Positions 12,091 to 21,549 of a DNA stretch of 64,000 bases are shown one piece after another; positions within the stretch are counted from its first letter, which is position 1; each line of letters begins with the position of its first letter. The notes below the pieces were generated by a model. That model saw only the letters and a list, made by a program, of their open reading frames with translations, was not told where the DNA came from and made no database searches. Source of the stretch: Conus ventricosus (lineage: Eukaryota > Mollusca > Gastropoda > Neogastropoda > Conidae); assembly GCA_018398815.1 (NCBI GenBank), contig CM031595.1, positions 138,972,559 through 139,036,558 on the forward strand. The letters are read 5' to 3'. The position numbers and the translations under genes are program-made.

Positions 12091-12640
12091 CAACAGAAGC
12101 GAACGGCAGCTGGTAAAACATCAAAAAAAGCCCTCCGCCATCTTTCAAAACGATCCACCATTGTACACCAATGGAATCCATCCCACTGTAGGATCACTGA
12201 GAATGAGAAGGCTGCAGCTGACGCTCTTGTCCAAGGCATACAGCAATATGGAGCAGTTCAGCCACCCGGTGACCTACACAGAGGCCAAAACTATCATCCG
12301 CAACCAGTACCAAAGTAAAAAATGCTCCCAAGTCTAAGAATCGGCCACTGCCAACTGCTGAGCCACCTCAGCCAAATTAAGAGTGCCCATACAGACGAAT
12401 GTCCGTGTGGCACTGGATCTCAGACCCCAGAACACATCCTCCAATAAGATGTTCTATGGTGTTAAACCCGGCCACAGGGTGCAGATGCAGCTTTGCGGCA
12501 GCCATCAAGACCTCAAGAAGACTGGGATTCATCATGGCGAAAGGACTGAAGATCTGACGCAAAAAAAGAAAAAAAGATCGCAGAAGAAAAAGAAGTGTGA
12601 AGATGGACTTCTCTTTCATAAACGTGGAGAAGAAAAACAG

Positions 12641-13014
12641 AACAAAGCAACAACAACAACAATCTACCTTTCAGGGAAAAGACAAACAGAAACCTCTCCG
12701 ATTCATTGATGATTGAAAGGCAGCAAACAGTAGATTAAAAAAGGAGGGGGAAAAAAAGAGGAACAGAATGAGACCAGTATATCCCAACCTCTCTGCTTGA
12801 AGTGTACCAAAATTTGGTGTTAACGTGTAAAACATGTGTTATGGAAATCCCGGGTGACGAATACAAGGAGATGAGGAAATGGACTGAAGAGGCGCAACAG
12901 ACGTGACGTGCTAACAGCCGGCCTTCTAACCTGGTGTTGGGCTCACATACTCGCCCAGGACACCCACACATATACTGGTCACAGGCACGTAAGTCCATTG
13001 TTCAAAGACAAGAC
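12641..13014. other. Non-coding DNA between LINE B and LINE C
   Basis: A purine-rich stretch continuing from the LINE B tail, then unremarkable sequence. No gene or terminal repeat seen. Confidence 0.45.
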
Positions 13015-13432
13015 AGGTTTCACAGAATCACAGAATCACAGAAATGAATGGCTATAGGCTAATAGCCTTTTGCCCTCATAATCAGTATCCGTTTATGTGC
13101 TTTTAGATCACTTTCTCGTGAAAGTCCCATGGCTTAAGTCTGGCATAGTGTATACTACATTTATCATCATCTTAATAAAGATCCAACTCAGTGGAAAATA
13201 CCTGGTCTTTAAACTTTTTGTCAATTTGATTTTTAAATGCGTTTACTGATGGCGCGTTGATAGTGTCATCGGAAAGGTTATTCCACAGATTAATGATACG
13301 ATTAGTAAAAAATTTGCGAAACTGGTTAGTTGCAAAATTAGTTTTGGTTATTTTTAAGTTATGTCCTCGAGTCTTTTCTTACAGGAAAAGGATGAGTCAA
13401 CTTCTGAGAAATTGAAAGTGGTCAGATGATGA
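13015..13432 (-). mobile_element. LINE C: CR1/L2-like 3' end, minus strand
   Basis: On the - strand the frame ends at a TAA at 13172-13174. It encodes the last 70 or so residues of a LINE RT protein: TRGHNLKI, then FFTNRIINLWNNL, then APSVNAFKNQIDK. These motifs (RGH/N-x-x-K-[LI], F-x-x-R-[IV]-x-x-x-W-N-x-L-P and F-K-x-x-L/I-D) close the ORF2 of CR1-related families. Upstream residues FSEVDSSFSC add to the match, with one frameshift near 13375-13385. The 3' UTR has a hairpin around AGGCTATTAGCCT, and three tandem TTCTGTGA units form the tail (13021-13045 on the + strand). The same ending is seen in LINEs D, F and G. Confidence 0.75.
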
Positions 13433-13960
13433 TAATAAAACTCCAGGAACGCCACAGGGATATCTGGGGCGAATTACCGAGCTGCCAGGAGGAGGTGAAG
13501 CTCTGGTAGAGTTTAGTAACCAGCTGAAGAATACTCACACCAGACACTAGCTTGGCATAATTATGGGCTTGGTAATCATCCTGCTGGATGCATTAAAACA
13601 GTACGCCACAGAAATAACTGTGCTGAGACACCACAAGAATTTGTGATGGATTGTGTAAGTTAAAATGAAAAACTATGTATAATTTCTTTCTCTGTTCATC
13701 ACTGAAAAATACATACAACTTCAGGTGTCCTAAACACTGAACACTCTGCTGACTTAGCTCTTCACTACATTGATTCATATTAATTTGAAAAAGCAATCTA
13801 ATTGCGGAGCTGTTCAAATGGTCTCACAACAATATCTGACATTAGAGAGAGAGAAGAACTGACATTTTCACCTCATGGAATAGTGAATTGTCATGAAATT
13901 GAAGTGATGCTGTTGGTGTATTTGGCTTAAGATGCATATGAAAGAGAGAGAAAGAGGGGG
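13433..13960. other. Non-coding DNA
   Basis: No supported gene. It may include further decayed sequence of LINE C upstream (minus strand), but I could not trace motifs beyond 13432. Confidence 0.4.
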
Positions 13961-14160
13961 GAGGGGGAGACAGACAGACAGAGACAGATGGACTGTAATG
14001 GCTGCAATTCAGATGAACATTTTACCTTTAGGCTACCACTCTCCGTTCTCCTTTCCGGAGAGAGAAAGGGGGGGGGGGGGGGGGGAGAGAAGACAGACAG
14101 ACAGACAGAGACAGATGAACAAGTGGACTGTAATGGCTGCAATTCGGATGAACCTTTAAG
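13961..14160. repeat. Imperfect direct duplication (about 135-bp period) with GACA and G-run repeats
   Basis: The block GTAATGGCTGCAATTC occurs at about 13995 and again at about 14130. Both are preceded by GACAGACAGAGACAGATG and followed by GATGAAC. The spacer between the copies has an 18-base G run (14069-14085). I read this as a short tandem duplication around a GACA microsatellite. Confidence 0.75.
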
Positions 14161-14326
14161 CTACCACTTCCCCTTCTCCTTTCCCTTCTCTTCTTTCACA
14201 CCTGTTAACACAAAGTGGAAGGAAGCTAGTTTTCTGTACCAGGAATATGTAATCCCGACAAGTGAATGGAGTTTCACTTGCCGCGTGTGTAGTGCTTTGT
14301 AGCAGCACTTTACTCTTGCTGTGTGC

Positions 14327-14700
14327 ATTAATTGTTAGACTCAGCAGTGAAATCTAGTAAACATAGCATAGTGTGACACGCATGCAGACTTCACCAGCAC
14401 GGTGTAATTGATGAATAATGCATATATGCTTTTAACCACTAATAATATCGTTTGGTTGAAAGTTTGTAAGTTATGTTGTTGAGATAAAGGCACTAAAAAT
14501 AGATGTTTGGACACTTAATTATTAGACTCAGCAGTGAAATCTAGTAAACATAGTATAGTGTGACAAGCATGCAGACTCCACCAGCACGGTGTAATTGATG
14601 AATAATACATATATGCTTTTAACCACTGATAAAATCGTTTGGCTGAAAGTTGGTAAGTTATGTTGTTGAGATAAAGGTACTAAAAATAGATGTTTGGACC
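14327..14700. repeat. 187-bp tandem duplication, two units
   Basis: TTAGACTCAGCAGTGAAATC starts at about 14335 and recurs at 14522. The two units then run in parallel to AGATGTTTGGAC at about 14511 and 14699 with only scattered substitutions. The period is 187 bases. No reading frame crosses it. It is a recent local duplication or a two-unit satellite remnant. Confidence 0.88.
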
Positions 14701-15789
14701 GATAAATTAAGGTTAAATACTCTAATTTGGAGAATGTTTGTTATAAGAAAATTTCATACTGACCTAAGTTGGGCAGCGAAGATCATGTGCACTTAAACTG
14801 CAAACAGATGTAAGCAGCAATTTCAGTGTGATGTTGAGCCAGTCTCCAATATAAAGTTCATTGAAATGGACGGCAAATATGCTCACTGCGAGTTGGCATA
14901 GCTGGAGTCACCGAGAGAGAGGTGACAGATTTCTCTTGAAGGACGTCGAGGCGACAGATCAACGTCAGGCAATGCAGTTACCCTCCATCCACTATGGGTT
15001 ACAGCAGGTTTAGCCTGTATTGGTGTGGGAGAGCTCCTGGAGATGTGAAGTGGATCGGCAATTGAGCACTGTCTGAATGTAATAATCAAGTCTTGGCAAA
15101 CCATGTTTTGGGACGACACGGTGAGCATCTCCTCTGGGCATTAGGCTGAAACATTGCCCTCTCAGCCAGAGTCAGTGAGGACCACAGGAAGAGAATCATG
15201 CAGCACTCCCGCAACGTCTGTCCTGCCCCCTCTTTGAGGCGGCCTCACATGGCACAGGATCCATCGCCACCTGAGCATGAAGAAGGTCAACCAGTACCCT
15301 GAACACACAGATGGTTACCAATAATCACCATCGGCTGCCCAAAGCCACAGGAAGGAATCACACAGAACCAGAGCCAAATGCTGGACACGAGTTCAGCAGG
15401 AACAAAAAAAAAGGACCGGACTTCAGAAAATTGGACAGCTTCTGTCCACACCCAGTCCCTAGACCTCTGCCTGCAACCAGACATTCTGCCACCAAGAATG
15501 TCGACTATGGTCTGGGAGTTCCTGTCCTTAAGAGCATCTGGCCAGTAAGATGAAAGCTCACCATTTGCATTGCATTGGACAGCAGACTGAAAAAGTGTAG
15601 TCTGCCATGGCCGCACAGCCTACGAAATTTGTTTGCAGACACGTACATATAATGTGTTCTTGTTGCCTTGTGTTCCAACCAATGTCGTCAACAGCTATGT
15701 CGTCCTCAGACGCCCAGTGGTTGACTGACGCTGAGTACTCTGATTTGAAGAATTTTACGCTCGGAAAGTTCCACACAGATCAAGATAGG
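14701..15789. other. Non-coding DNA, possibly old repeat
   Basis: Several short frames exist on both strands but none shows a recognisable motif. The base composition is more even than in the surroundings, which hints at an old mobile element, but I can name none. Confidence 0.35.
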
Positions 15790-16059
15790 TAGCAAAGACC
15801 TCTCCCTCTTCCTCCTTTAACTCCACGTGGAGTCACTGGGGCACGAAACTGGAGAACAGTTTACCAGGTTCCTCGACTGCTGTCGGTTGTGTGCCAAGGC
15901 CTAATGCTTTCCATGTGCATTGTCGCCAGCTTTTGTTTGTTTGTTTTGTTGTTCACTTCAATCTCCTCCTTCAACAGTTCCCTGGACTGTTTAGCAAGCT
16001 CACTGGATCTTGGTGAATGGCCATATTAAAGTAGTTTTCTTTTCCTCACTGATGTCAGT

Positions 16060-17488
16060 AGATCTTGTGTGCTGTGTGCTGTGTAAGACGATGGAAAAGC
16101 TGATCCGTGAGAAAATGATAGCACAACTACAAGACAACAATCTAATCAGTAGACGGCAACACGGTTTCACCAAAGGACGCTCATGCATAACCCCTGGAAA
16201 CCCTAGATATCTGGACAGAGACCTTAGATGCTGGAGGTGGCATCAATGCCATCCATATACATGGATTTCATGAAGGCTTTTGACAGCGTCCCATATCGCC
16301 GATTGATAGCTAAAGTTGAAGCCCATGGAATAAAGGGTAAAGTCCTTCAATGGATCCAAGATTTCCTGACCAAAAGAGTGCAGTGCGTCAGTATCAACGG
16401 AACAAAGTCAGGCCAAGCAGATGTGACCAGTGGCATCCCACAGGGCAGTGTGTTGGGACCTGTTCTTTTTTTGTTGTACATCAACGATTTGCCCCAACAC
16501 GTCCAGAGTCATGTTGAGCTTTTTGCTGATGATACAAAAATCTTCGCCCGAAACGACAATAGTGACGCACAGCAAACTCTCCAAGAGGATCTCAACCGAC
16601 TCCAGAAGTGGTCAACCGATTGGCAATTAAAGTTCCACCCTAAAAAATGCAGTGTGATTAGGCTTGGTAACCCCAAAACAGAGGCAACATACTGTATGAA
16701 CAGCAAAAACTCTGAGAGTGAGGATTGCACTATCAGACTGGAAGAGAGTGAAGTAGAGCGAGACTTGGGAGTGTTGGTGGACAAGGACCTTAGTTTCAAG
16801 AACCATGTGGCACAAGCAACGGCAAAGGCCAATAGGATCCTTGGGGTCATCAGAAGGTCCTTTGATCACCTTACACCAGAAACCTTTGTCCAACTCTATA
16901 AGTCCCTTGTGAGGCCAATCCTTGAGTGTGGTCACGCGGTATGGCAGCCAAGATTCAAAACCCTGTGTGCGGATCTGGAGGATGTTCAAAGGCGAGCAAC
17001 AAAACTCATTGGCCCCCTGAAAGAAAAATCATATCCAGAGCGCCTAGCAGTACTTAAGCTGCCAAGCCTGGAACACCGCAGAAATAGAGGCGAAATGATT
17101 GACACTTTTAAGTTTATGCATGGCTTATATGACACAGACAGACCACAACTCCAGCTCTACCAAGGTAGAGACACTAGAGGGAACTCATTAAAACTAGAGA
17201 AAGGACATTGCAGACTAAACATGCATTCTAACTTCTTTGCTCAGCGAGTGGTGTCCACATGGAACAGTCTTCCAGATAGTGTTGTGACGGCCCCGAGCAT
17301 TAGTGCCTTTAAAAGAAGAAGACTGGATGCCCATTGGGAAAGTCTGCCAAACAAATTTGACCCCAGCTGTTACAACTAGACTGCTTTTGCCATGCCACGC
17401 ACGCAAGTCTAGTTTGAACAGGAGTGGTGAACAGGCCTTGTAAAAAAGGCCTCAAACACCCAATACATCAAGTATCAAGTATTAAGTA
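16060..17488 (+). mobile_element. LINE D: CR1/L2-like non-LTR element inserted in LINE E
   Basis: A 5'-truncated element starting in the RT N-terminal part (LCKTMEKLIREKM near 16080) and ending in a 3' UTR. The UTR has a hairpin, AGGCCTTGTAAAAAAGGCCT (17433-17452), and a tail of AAGTATC-like repeats (17468-17488). Directly outside both ends lies minus-strand LINE E sequence, so this is an insertion into E. Its long open RT frame makes it the best preserved LINE in the window and probably the youngest. Confidence 0.8.
16228..17379 (+). CDS. LINE D reverse transcriptase, partial, frameshifted at its 5' end
   Basis: RNA-dependent DNA polymerase of a CR1/L2-like LINE, which would copy element RNA at a nicked chromosomal site. 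The open frame runs 383 codons. Residues 10-30 hold motif A, MDFMKAFDSVP, with the catalytic Asp. GIPQGSVLGPVLF follows at about residues 69-81, and motif C LFADDTKIF at about residues 97-105, with both Asp residues intact. Conserved C-terminal blocks follow: W-S-T-D-W, LGVLVDKDL, VQRRATK, and VVSTWNSLP near the end. Residues upstream of motif A (from about 16084) lie in another frame, so a frameshift near 16200-16230 separates the fingers region from the palm. With no endonuclease domain and this break it is not autonomous, though the catalytic palm itself looks sound. Confidence 0.82.
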   Translation: MLEVASMPSIYMDFMKAFDSVPYRRLIAKVEAHGIKGKVLQWIQDFLTKRVQCVSINGTKSGQADVTSGIPQGSVLGPVLFLLYINDLPQHVQSHVELFADDTKIFARNDNSDAQQTLQEDLNRLQKWSTDWQLKFHPKKCSVIRLGNPKTEATYCMNSKNSESEDCTIRLEESEVERDLGVLVDKDLSFKNHVAQATAKANRILGVIRRSFDHLTPETFVQLYKSLVRPILECGHAVWQPRFKTLCADLEDVQRRATKLIGPLKEKSYPERLAVLKLPSLEHRRNRGEMIDTFKFMHGLYDTDRPQLQLYQGRDTRGNSLKLEKGHCRLNMHSNFFAQRVVSTWNSLPDSVVTAPSISAFKRRRLDAHWESLPNKFDPSCYN

Positions 17489-18041
17489 TCTTTATATGGT
17501 AGTATGTGCTTTCTGATAGTTTGATGGACTTGTTGATCGGTGATGTGATTAGTATCTCGTTGTAACCATTCTTTTTCATGGCCTGGATTTTTTTTTGTTC
17601 CAGATTTGCGTTAAGGGTCCATGTCTTGCATGCATACAGGAAGATGGAATATACCAGCGTAGGCAGGAGCCCAGTGTTGTGTTTTATGGAGATGTTTTTA
17701 TCCTTCCATGCAGGCTTTAATCTTGACAGTGGTGTGGTTGTCTTTGCTGCTGTCGAGAGGATTTCTAGTTGTTGTTTTTTTCAATCCCTTATTGTAAATA
17801 ATGGCCCAGGTAAGTAAACTTTTGAACTGATTCTAGCTTCTGATCTCGGACGAATATCAGTACGAATAGTGGTATTGTGGCTGGCCATCAAATTCGTTTT
17901 GTTAACGTTTCATCCAGCTGATCAAGAAGCTTAGCGAGTTCTTGTTCACCACTTGCGAGGCCATCACTGTTATCTGCAAATTAAAGATTTGAGCGTGCTG
18001 ACATGATGTTCAAGTGCATTAGTCATGATGCGTTCCGTTGA

Positions 18042-19194
18042 TACTGACATGTTTTAAACTGGATCAGAGGTTTTCTTAAAGGAAGGTCACAGTTAGTGAG
18101 AGTGGGAGAAGAGAGATCCAAGACATCTGAGGTCCTAAGTGGAGTTCCACAGGGTAGTATCCTAGGGCCCATATTATTCACTGTGTTCATTAATGATTTA
18201 CCGGACATGACTCAAACCACATGCAAAATATTTGCAGATGACACAAAAATATATGATAAGGCAACAAATAGCACAAAGATCCAACAGGACATAAACAAGC
18301 TACAAGAATGGTCAGATGAATGGAACCTTTACTTCAACGTAGCAAAATGTAAGGTGATGCACATTGGCAAAAAGAATAAACAGTTTGAATATACTATGAT
18401 TGTGAATGACGAATTGCAGAAAATAAATACATGTGATGAAGAAACAGATCTGGGAGTAACCTTTGATAAAGATTTATCCTTTGATCCTCACATCCAGAGA
18501 GTGGTGAACAAAGCAAATCAGATGATGGGACTCATCAGGAGAACTTTTACCTTCCTAGAGAAGGAGACATTTATCAAGTTATTTAAAGCATTTGTTAGAC
18601 CTCATCTCGAATACGCTAATGTAATTTGGAGTCCCCATCTCAAGAGACAGTCAAAAATGATAGAAAATGTACAAAGGCGAGCTACTAAAATCCTGAAAGA
18701 ATGTAGGAATTTAAACTATAATGAAAGATTGCACTATCTCCAATTACATTCACTGAAAGGAAGGAGGATCAGAGGAGACCTGATCCAATTTTTTAAAATA
18801 TTCCATAATTATGATGATGTCAATGTGCATGCGCTTTTCAAATTCTCAGAAGTGGATTGCACAAGAAATAATGAAGGCAAGATTTTTATTAGGCATTGTC
18901 ATACTAACAAAAGAAAGTCTTGTTTTACCTTGAGAATTGCTAAATATTGGAATGCACTGCCTACTAACACCAAATATGCACCTGATATCAACAGCTTTAA
19001 AAAAAACTCCTAGATGAAGACCCTAAATTGAAAGATGCTTTCTATAGTGTGGATTGAATATAATGTTATTTATGACAGGCATGCAACCAGACCGAACTTA
19101 AATTGAAAAATAATGAGGGGACGCAAATAGGCCGTAAGGCCTAAGGCTAAAAAAAGCCGGTCCCTATTACTACTACTACTACTACTACGACTAT
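18042..19194 (+). mobile_element. LINE F: CR1/L2-like non-LTR element inserted in LINE E
   Basis: A 5'-truncated element beginning inside the RT domain. It ends with a 3' UTR carrying AGGCCGTAAGGCCT and GGCTAAAAAAAGCC hairpins (19128-19160) and a TAC-triplet tail (19166-19190). Both sides are minus-strand LINE E coding sequence. A candidate 5-bp target duplication, GTTGA, lies at 18037-18041 and 19195-19199. It is short enough to be chance, so the exact ends are provisional. Confidence 0.78.
18048..19013 (+). pseudogene. LINE F reverse transcriptase fragment (lacks motif A)
   Basis: An open frame of about 320 codons, continuous from HVLNWIRGFL to a stop at 19011-19013. It contains GVPQGSILGPILF and motif C IFADDTKIY with both catalytic Asp residues. 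LQEWSDEWNLYFN, LGVTFDKDLSFD, VQRRATK and YWNALPTNT follow. Motif A, which supplies the third catalytic Asp, lies upstream and was never inserted because the copy is 5'-truncated. The frame is therefore open but cannot give an active polymerase. The predicted protein is close in layout to those of LINEs D and G. Confidence 0.75.
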
Positions 19195-19335
19195 GTTGAA
19201 AAATGACGGAGCTAGAGGGCAGCCATGACGAACTCCAACTGGTGTATGTGACCATTCCCCAATAACACCGTGTGAGCACTGCACGGTCACTTTGGAACAC
19301 ACGTGCTGGATGGTATTGATAAGCTGGCCGATGAG

Positions 19336-19418
19336 CAATCACTTATATTCATCCAATTCGGCGCACGAGTAGATTCAACGCCTATTCTTGCGCCGAATTG
19401 GATGAAGATAAGTGATTG
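19336..19418. repeat. Long hairpin: 30-bp inverted repeat around a 23-base loop
   Basis: The left arm (19336-19365) and the reverse complement of the right arm (19389-19418) agree at 29 of 30 positions. The arms contain CATCCAATTCGGCGCA and its complement. The hairpin starts exactly where recognisable LINE E sequence ends (read on -), so it may mark an insertion edge or belong to a separate element reaching to about 19500. The sequence after it has a CCTGAAGAAGAC ... GTCGAAACG pattern. Confidence 0.88.
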
Positions 19419-19499
19419 TTGGTTCATTTTCGTTGTCCTGAGTGTTGTGTTTCTTGCCTGAAGAAGACACAAGAGGTCGAAACGCGTCGTGTTTTGTCT

Positions 19500-19752
19500 T
19501 GTGATTCGTTTATCTACGTTTTTTGTTTGTTTGTTTTGTTTGTTTTTTGGGCGGTGCGTGAGTCTTGTCAAGCACGTTTGTAAATGTTGTATTAAAAAGA
19601 CACATTAAAAGATAGATCCGGGCCTTTTAGAGACGCAAGTGCCCTCCTCCTTTTCCGTTTTGTCCCACAATTCTTTGGAAAGCCCCTGAGTGTGTGACAT
19701 ACGATTTCATAGAAAACACTCGGTGGTGTCATCAAATATTTTATCATCAGTC
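19500..19752 (+). promoter_or_regulatory. SRSF2: Putative SRSF2 promoter / 5' UTR
   Basis: This is the interval just upstream of the SRSF2 start codon. It contains a pyrimidine-rich CCTCCTCCTTTTCCG (about 19643) followed by TCCCACAATTCTTTGGAAAG (19662-19681), features plausible for a housekeeping initiator region. No TATA box is placed convincingly. The transcription start cannot be fixed from sequence. An in-frame upstream ATG at 19690 would add 21 residues. The ATG at 19753 is preferred because it gives the conserved MSYGR N-terminus of the family. Confidence 0.4.
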
Positions 19753-20084
19753 ATGAGTTACGGACGCGGCCCCCCAGCCATCGAGGGTATGGTATCATTG
19801 AAAGTCGACAATTTGACTTACAGAACTACCCCTGAAGATCTTCGGCGTGCCTTTGAAAAATATGGAGACGTGGGTGACGTTTACATACCGCGTGATCGTT
19901 TCAACCGGGAAAGCAGAGGCTTTGCCTTTGTGCGATTTTTTGATCGTCGAGACGCAGAAGATGCGATGGACTCAATGGATGGGGCGCTTCTGGATGGCAG
20001 AGAATTAAGGTGTCAGATGGCCCGCTATGGAAGACCAGCCGAGCCATTCAGACGGGGACCACCCCGTCGCGGTGGCAGATTCAG
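19753..20084 (+). CDS. SRSF2: SRSF2 (SC35-like SR splicing factor), exon 1: RRM domain
   Basis: Serine/arginine-rich splicing factor 2 is a nuclear RNA-binding protein that binds exonic enhancers and promotes spliceosome assembly. This exon gives residues 1-110 plus two bases of the next codon. It starts MSYGRGPP, and the RRM covers about residues 12-90. RNP2 is SLKVDNLTY and RNP1 is RGFAFVRF, both with the aromatic residues needed for RNA contact. The linker ends [11 protein letters not shown]. The exon closes AG|GTAAGC, a strong 5' splice site. The phase (two bases of an Arg codon) fits exon 2 at 42370. The RRM length and the MSYGR start match animal SRSF2 closely. SRSF2 paralogues such as SRSF8 are vertebrate-specific, so the orthologue call is firm. 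Confidence 0.95.
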
Positions 20085-20254
20085 GTAAGCGACACCGGTT
20101 GCAAGATTAAGATATCCAAGACACAGGGACGTTGTGCGACAGTGTGTGCAATTATTGCATTTGCGTAAACCGCCGATGTAATTTACTCCCAATTCTACAT
20201 TGTTTCTGACTACTGCAGTCTGTTTTAATTTTCACTGAAATATAACATGATATA

Positions 20255-20935
20255 AGGCTAATGTTATATATTTTTAGCTATATTAAGGCTAACAGAATGA
20301 TTGGAATAATAAAAAGAACTTTTACATTTATAGAAAAGGACACTTTTTTTTTACAGTTATATCAGACACTAGTTAGACCTGTTCTTGAATATGGAAACAC
20401 TGTATGGTATCCAATGCGAAAGAGACGATCAGAAGCTTCAGAACAGGTACAAAGAAGAGCAACCAAGATTATTCATAATATAAAAGATTACTCATATCAG
20501 GAAAGATTAAAATATCTACAACTTCCAACACTTAAGGCAAGAAGAATAAGAGGAGACTAGATTCAAGCATATAAGAATGGAATTGATGATGTTGATAAAG
20601 CATGCTTTTTTTGTACTCCGCAGAAAAATATTACAAGGAACAGTGATCTATAAGATATTAAAACAATATTCAAGAACTAATTTGAGAAAATGTACTTTTA
20701 CTAACAGAGTAACCAATTTTTGGAATGAACTAACAGTTAACATCAAACGTGCACCAAGTATGTTTTTAAGAACCTCGTAGATAAACATGAAGTATTAACT
20801 AAAATAAAATATGAATTTGATGGATAATAGGACTAAGCTAGCCTACGACCGGACCAACGGTCACAAAAAAAAGAAGATATATACATGTATCCAGAAGGGG
20901 CGTAAAAAGCCTAAATAGGCTAAGTTGTTTTTAAT
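20255..20935 (+). mobile_element. LINE G: CR1/L2-like 3' end inside the SRSF2 intron
   Basis: A decayed C-terminal RT segment. KANRMIGIIKRTFTF, LVRPVLEYGNTVW, VQRRATKII and LKARRIRGD read in one frame to 20560. A stop follows at GD-TAG, then FTNRVTNFWNEL in another frame near 20700. The 3' UTR has the GCCTAAATAGGC hairpin (about 20909-20923) shared with LINEs C, D and F. No catalytic motif is present. It starts only about 170 bases after the SRSF2 donor site. Confidence 0.75.
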
Positions 20936-21042
20936 ACAATGCCCATGATCCTGATATATGCAATTTGCTTGGAAAGAGAACAACCTAGATCTCAGACTTA
21001 AAAACAGCTCTTGAAATCGCAATTTTTTTTTTTCTTTTCCAG

Positions 21043-21085
21043 ATGGGGATGTTTAACCTGCCCCGTGCTCGCAGTCTTCAAGTAG
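21043..21085 (+). other. Candidate cryptic/poison exon start in SRSF2 intron
   Basis: A 13-base T run and TCTTTTCCAG form a textbook acceptor ending at 21042. Joined to exon 1 in phase, it would read 14 codons and then a TAG at 21083-21085, which would truncate SRSF2 before the RS domain. SR protein genes are known to regulate themselves through such nonsense-inducing exons. No clear donor site follows, so it could also be a chance polypyrimidine tract. Confidence 0.2.
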
Positions 21086-21549
21086 ACTATTATGGCACAC
21101 AGGTTGCATGCATTGTGTATTTTCGTGTAGCCGGTACTCACCCGTCTTAGGACATGAGCATCGGGATCTTTAGAGTCCGTGTATGATCTTTAGTGCATGT
21201 GACACAGACTAGACCTCGGTTTATAGTCCCATCCGAACGACTATTGTTCCTGTTTGAGTTTGTAACAAAAGTTCTTGTGACTCCTTGAGTTTGTAACTTA
21301 AAAGTTCTTGCGCCTAATGGTCTTCTCCCATACCAGTGCTGAGTTTTAAACCTAACAATGGGCATCACAAAACATTCATGAACAAGTGACTGCACTGAAC
21401 ATTTGACAGGCTGACTGTGTGTGTGTGGGTGATAAGCATGCAAGAGGTATGTTTAGTCACCTTTTTACCTATTGCATTTTCTTTGGTTAATATTCATTTG
21501 AAGATCCGAATTTATCAGTACTGTATAGTAGTCAAGAGTGTGTTCTTAC

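Larger units (their letters stand above)
10690..12640 (+). mobile_element. LINE B: Jockey-like non-LTR retrotransposon, 5' truncated
   Basis: RT, post-RT and RNase H regions follow in order on the + strand with several frameshifts and stops. A 3' end encodes a decayed Cys/His box (CPCGTG-like, near 12400) and closes with GAAGAAG-type purine repeats near 12560-12600. The coding order and the 3' purine-rich tail fit a Jockey-superfamily element. The left end at about 10690 starts inside RT motif A, so only the 3' part was inserted or kept. It lies directly downstream of LINE A on the same strand. Confidence 0.7.
15790..19338 (-). mobile_element. LINE E: RTE/Ingi-like non-LTR element (minus strand), split by LINEs D and F
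   Basis: Three separated blocks on the - strand read as consecutive parts of one RT protein. Block 1 (19338-19200) has IGEWSHTPVGVRHGCPLAP, the GVRQGC motif of RTE-type RTs. Block 2 (18036-17489) has ERIMTNALEHH, then FADNSDGLA where FADD[IV]DG is expected, then VQKFTYLG, IFLYACKTWTL and QTIRKHILPYK. Block 3 (16058-15790) has DLLTSVRKRKLL and then GHSPRSSELA, the end of the protein. Block 2 is separated from block 1 by LINE F, and block 3 from block 2 by LINE D. The motif order is unbroken when D and F are ignored. The catalytic box is mutated and frames shift, so the element is dead and older than D and F. Confidence 0.78.

Noticed and set aside
19455..19495. Hammerhead-ribozyme-like core (CTGAAGA ... 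GAAAC)
   Set aside because: A three-pair helix II can be drawn (GAC/GTC), but the flanking bases do not form helix I, so the motif alone is insufficient.
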